Positions 62,045 to 64,000 of a stretch of DNA of 64,000 nt are shown in pieces (within the stretch, counting starts at the first letter, position 1; every line of letters begins with the position of its first letter). The notes beneath the pieces are model-generated. The model did no database searches. It saw only the letters and a program-made list of their open reading frames with translations, and was not told the DNA's origin. The stretch is from Bellilinea sp034411135. Lineage in GTDB: Bacteria; Chloroflexota; Anaerolineae; Anaerolineales; Anaerolineaceae. The translations under genes were made by a program, and so were the position numbers. The stretch lies in assembly GCA_034411135.1 (NCBI GenBank), contig DAOUMN010000021.1, forward strand, positions 186,001 to 250,000, in the 5' to 3' direction.

Positions 62045-63730
62045 CTATTTCAAAAAGGTGCGAACCTCATCCAGTAAATCTTCACTCATAAAATCCCCTT
62101 TCTGCATCAGTGTTTGGATATGTCCACTCAGGCGTTCCTTCTCGGCAGTGGTCAATTCCTTGGCGGTAATGACGATGATGGGGATTTCAGACGTGGAGGG
62201 ATCCGCTTGGAGGGCGTCCATGACCCCGTAACCATCCATCTCCGGCATCATCAAATCCAAAATGACCAGGTTGGGCAGCTCGCGGCGAATCAGATCGACG
62301 GCTTCTACGCCATTGGCAGCTTCGAACAACTCGTAGTTACCCTGTGACTGGAGAATACGCCGAACTAAACGGCGTACATCCGGGTTGTCGTCCACAATGG
62401 CGATGCGCGGGAAGCGGTCAATGGCAACCTTGCTGAGCGCAGCTAATAAACCTTCTTCGGGGCTTTCCTCCATCTGCTCAGAAGGTAGCACCAGATTCTT
62501 AGCCCAGCCTTCGCCGAGGATGTTGCGCTCGATGGGCATGGTATGACCACTGACATTGATTACCACCGATTCATGACTAGCGATTTGCCCAGCGCGAACC
62601 ATTTTGATCAACCCGGCGACCGCAACCCCAGCTGCCGGTTCTATAGACAGCCCTTCCATTTTAGCGAGAAAATGCATTGCCCGAAAGGCTTCCTGGTCAC
62701 TGACCATGTCGAACAAACCGCCGGTGGCAAGTATGTTTTGGCGCAACAGAGTGTAGGTTCTTCCTGGATCACCAGTTGCCAGAGTGGCGATCAGCGTATG
62801 CGGAGAGAGCACTGGTGCAGCGGTTTCACGACCCTGTTTCCAGGCATGCACCATTGGGGCGCAGCCTTCGACCTGAATGATGGCAATTTTGGGGATGCGT
62901 TCAATCATTCCCATCTGATACAACTCGGAAAAACCTTTATACACACCCAAGGGACCCATGCCGCCGCTGACTGACTGGATATACCAATCCGGTGTTTTCC
63001 ACGGTAGTGCGGCATGGGCATTGCCGAGTTTCAATGTGTTGCCCTGTTGGGTGGTAAATTGCTCGGCGATTTCGAATGCCAGGGTCTTCATTGATTCGAC
63101 GCTGGTGATGCTGCGTGCGCCAGCATCGAGATACAGCCCGCGCTGGCGGGCGAACTCGGCGGCGACTTGCTTAGCCTGATCGTATGAGCCAGTTACTTTG
63201 ATGACCTGGGTACCGTAAAGCGCTACTTCGCGCATTTTGGCGGCTGGAACCAGGCTGGTCAGAAAAGCCCACAACTTGATCCCAGCTCGGGCGGCATACG
63301 CGGAGTAAGCAATGGCTACGTTACCGGTTGAGGCAATCACGGCTTCGGTAATACCAGCCTCTTTCAATGCAGAAATGGTCACGGCTGCCTGGCGGTCTTT
63401 GAATGACGCGGTAGGACCCTGGCGTTCATCCTTTAGGTAGAGGTTGGCATGACTGAGGATCATTCCCAGGTTTAGAGCGCGAATTAATGGTGTTCCACCC
63501 TCGTTCAGGCATAGGTCGGGGTTTGGATGGCTTACCGGCAGCAATTCGCGGTAACGCCAGATATTGAAGGGGCGTTCAGCCAGGCGAAGTGGCATGCTGT
63601 GGGCAATTCTTTCATAATCATAACGGGCTTGCCGCCAAATTCCGCCGCATTGGGGGCAGGCATTCGAGGAAGGTGAAAAACCGGTCTGGTAGCCGCAGTC
63701 AAGGCATTCGACAATAGTTGTGGATGACAT
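62045..63730 (-). CDS. threonine-synthase-like PLP enzyme fused to a C-terminal receiver domain
   Basis: A 561-aa fusion. A zinc ribbon (Cys9, 12, 25, 28) precedes a fold-type II PLP enzyme (about 45-425), with NEGGTPLIRA, the PLP lysine in TASFKDRQAA (Lys111) and STGNVAIAYSAYAARAG, as in threonine synthase. Residues 441-561 are a response-regulator receiver with DD at 447-448, phosphoacceptor Asp492 in LVILDLMMPEMDG, Thr522 and Lys544. The receiver has no output of its own, so it may control the enzyme, or be its scaffold. AAAGG precedes the ATG. A second receiver protein lies 22 bases upstream and is probably co-transcribed. Confidence 0.9.
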   Translation of the reverse strand: MSSTTIVECLDCGYQTGFSPSSNACPQCGGIWRQARYDYERIAHSMPLRLAERPFNIWRYRELLPVSHPNPDLCLNEGGTPLIRALNLGMILSHANLYLKDERQGPTASFKDRQAAVTISALKEAGITEAVIASTGNVAIAYSAYAARAGIKLWAFLTSLVPAAKMREVALYGTQVIKVTGSYDQAKQVAAEFARQRGLYLDAGARSITSVESMKTLAFEIAEQFTTQQGNTLKLGNAHAALPWKTPDWYIQSVSGGMGPLGVYKGFSELYQMGMIERIPKIAIIQVEGCAPMVHAWKQGRETAAPVLSPHTLIATLATGDPGRTYTLLRQNILATGGLFDMVSDQEAFRAMHFLAKMEGLSIEPAAGVAVAGLIKMVRAGQIASHESVVINVSGHTMPIERNILGEGWAKNLVLPSEQMEESPEEGLLAALSKVAIDRFPRIAIVDDNPDVRRLVRRILQSQGNYELFEAANGVEAVDLIRRELPNLVILDLMMPEMDGYGVMDALQADPSTSEIPIIVITAKELTTAEKERLSGHIQTLMQKGDFMSEDLLDEVRTFLK

Positions 63731-63752
63731 TAAACGATGACCTTTAAAGGGA

Positions 63753-64000
63753 TTAATTCTGTATGCGACCTAGCGCCTGTTCCAATCGGTTGAGGAAATC
63801 CTTTTCCCTCAAAACACTTTTGTTGAGCATGTTTTGTCCAAACTCTGCCAACTGACGGTACTGATCGGGGGTCAGATCGGCGCCGGTCAGAATAATTACT
63901 GGTATCTGACTCAGGTCTGGATCGGTGCGGAATTTTTCGAGTAGCTGGAAACCATCCAACCCAGGCATGAACAAGTCCAGGATGATCGCATCCGGCTGGT
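63753..64000 (-). CDS. response-regulator receiver protein, C-terminal part
   Basis: The gene enters from the right edge of the window; the last 82 residues are visible. PDAIILDLFMPGLDGFQLLE contains the phosphoacceptor Asp, and IPVIILTGADLT and LNKSVLREKDFLNRLEQ cover the conserved Thr and Lys regions. It ends with LGRIQN and no output domain follows, though upstream domains may lie outside. The receiver resembles the one fused to the PLP enzyme directly downstream (same ITAKELT/LTGADLT and K-x3-x-KDFL/GDFM pattern), which suggests a pair made by duplication. Confidence 0.88.
   Translation of the reverse strand, partial: QPDAIILDLFMPGLDGFQLLEKFRTDPDLSQIPVIILTGADLTPDQYRQLAEFGQNMLNKSVLREKDFLNRLEQALGRIQN

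Overview
The window looks like chromosomal DNA of an anaerobic bacterium of the Chloroflexota, most likely class Anaerolineae. This placement is inferred from gene content and arrangement: a fused transaldolase/glucose-6-phosphate isomerase, a SufCBD-SufS-SufU iron-sulfur operon with a Rieske-type ferredoxin, type 2 isopentenyl-diphosphate isomerase, a Hyd/Hnd-type hydrogenase locus and several large oligopeptide-transport genes. No phylogenetic marker was searched. Coding density is high, no gap between genes reaches 300 bases, and I saw no insertion sequence, prophage, integrase or CRISPR array.

Layout. 1-2462: the start of an AONS/serine-palmitoyltransferase-like gene (cut by the window edge), a ROK sugar kinase and an unrecognised protein with a C-terminal membrane tail. 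2459-7727: a pentose-phosphate operon (tkt, rpiB, fused tal-pgi). 7908-10987: a copper operon (csoR, copZ, copA) with a well-defined promoter, CsoR-type operator and terminator. 11013-13959: a TlpA-like thioredoxin with a probably leaderless mRNA, a divergent Lgt-like membrane protein, a pteridine-reductase-like SDR and a FolB-FolK fusion; folE lies convergent, followed upstream by two isoprenoid genes (polyprenyl synthase and fni). 16900-24662: iron-sulfur assembly, with sufR-like and sufT-like genes divergent from sufC-sufB-sufD-(small unknown)-sufS-sufU-Rieske. 24661-28772: a deacetylase/methyltransferase pair, and divergently a zinc-ribbon membrane protein plus a class A beta-lactamase-like protein.

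28776-48962: about 20 kb of genes all on the minus strand, encoding a soluble [NiFe] hydrogenase of the HydABCSL/Hox type. It has a large and a small subunit, a NuoG-like Fe-S subunit, two NuoE/NuoF pairs, an HndB-like ferredoxin, a maturation protease and the complete HypABFCDE set. It also carries a FocA-type channel and a signalling module (ATPase-fold, CBS, DRTGG and PHP proteins) of the kind usually seen beside [FeFe] hydrogenases. The set suggests H2 production or uptake coupled to NAD(H) and probably ferredoxin by flavin-based bifurcation, with input from an energy or redox sensor.

49226-64000: hisS followed by tRNA-His with its own promoter and terminator; a peptide ABC transporter (oppBCDF) whose lipoprotein binding protein appears circularly permuted; an L-lactate permease; a hybrid kinase with an OmpR-type regulator; a DMT exporter; a threonine-synthase-like PLP enzyme fused to a receiver domain; and a second receiver protein cut by the window end.

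The strongest candidates for something undescribed are the circularly permuted binding protein, the PLP-enzyme/receiver fusion beside another receiver gene, and the [NiFe] hydrogenase built into an [FeFe]-type bifurcating and sensory gene set with two NuoEF modules.
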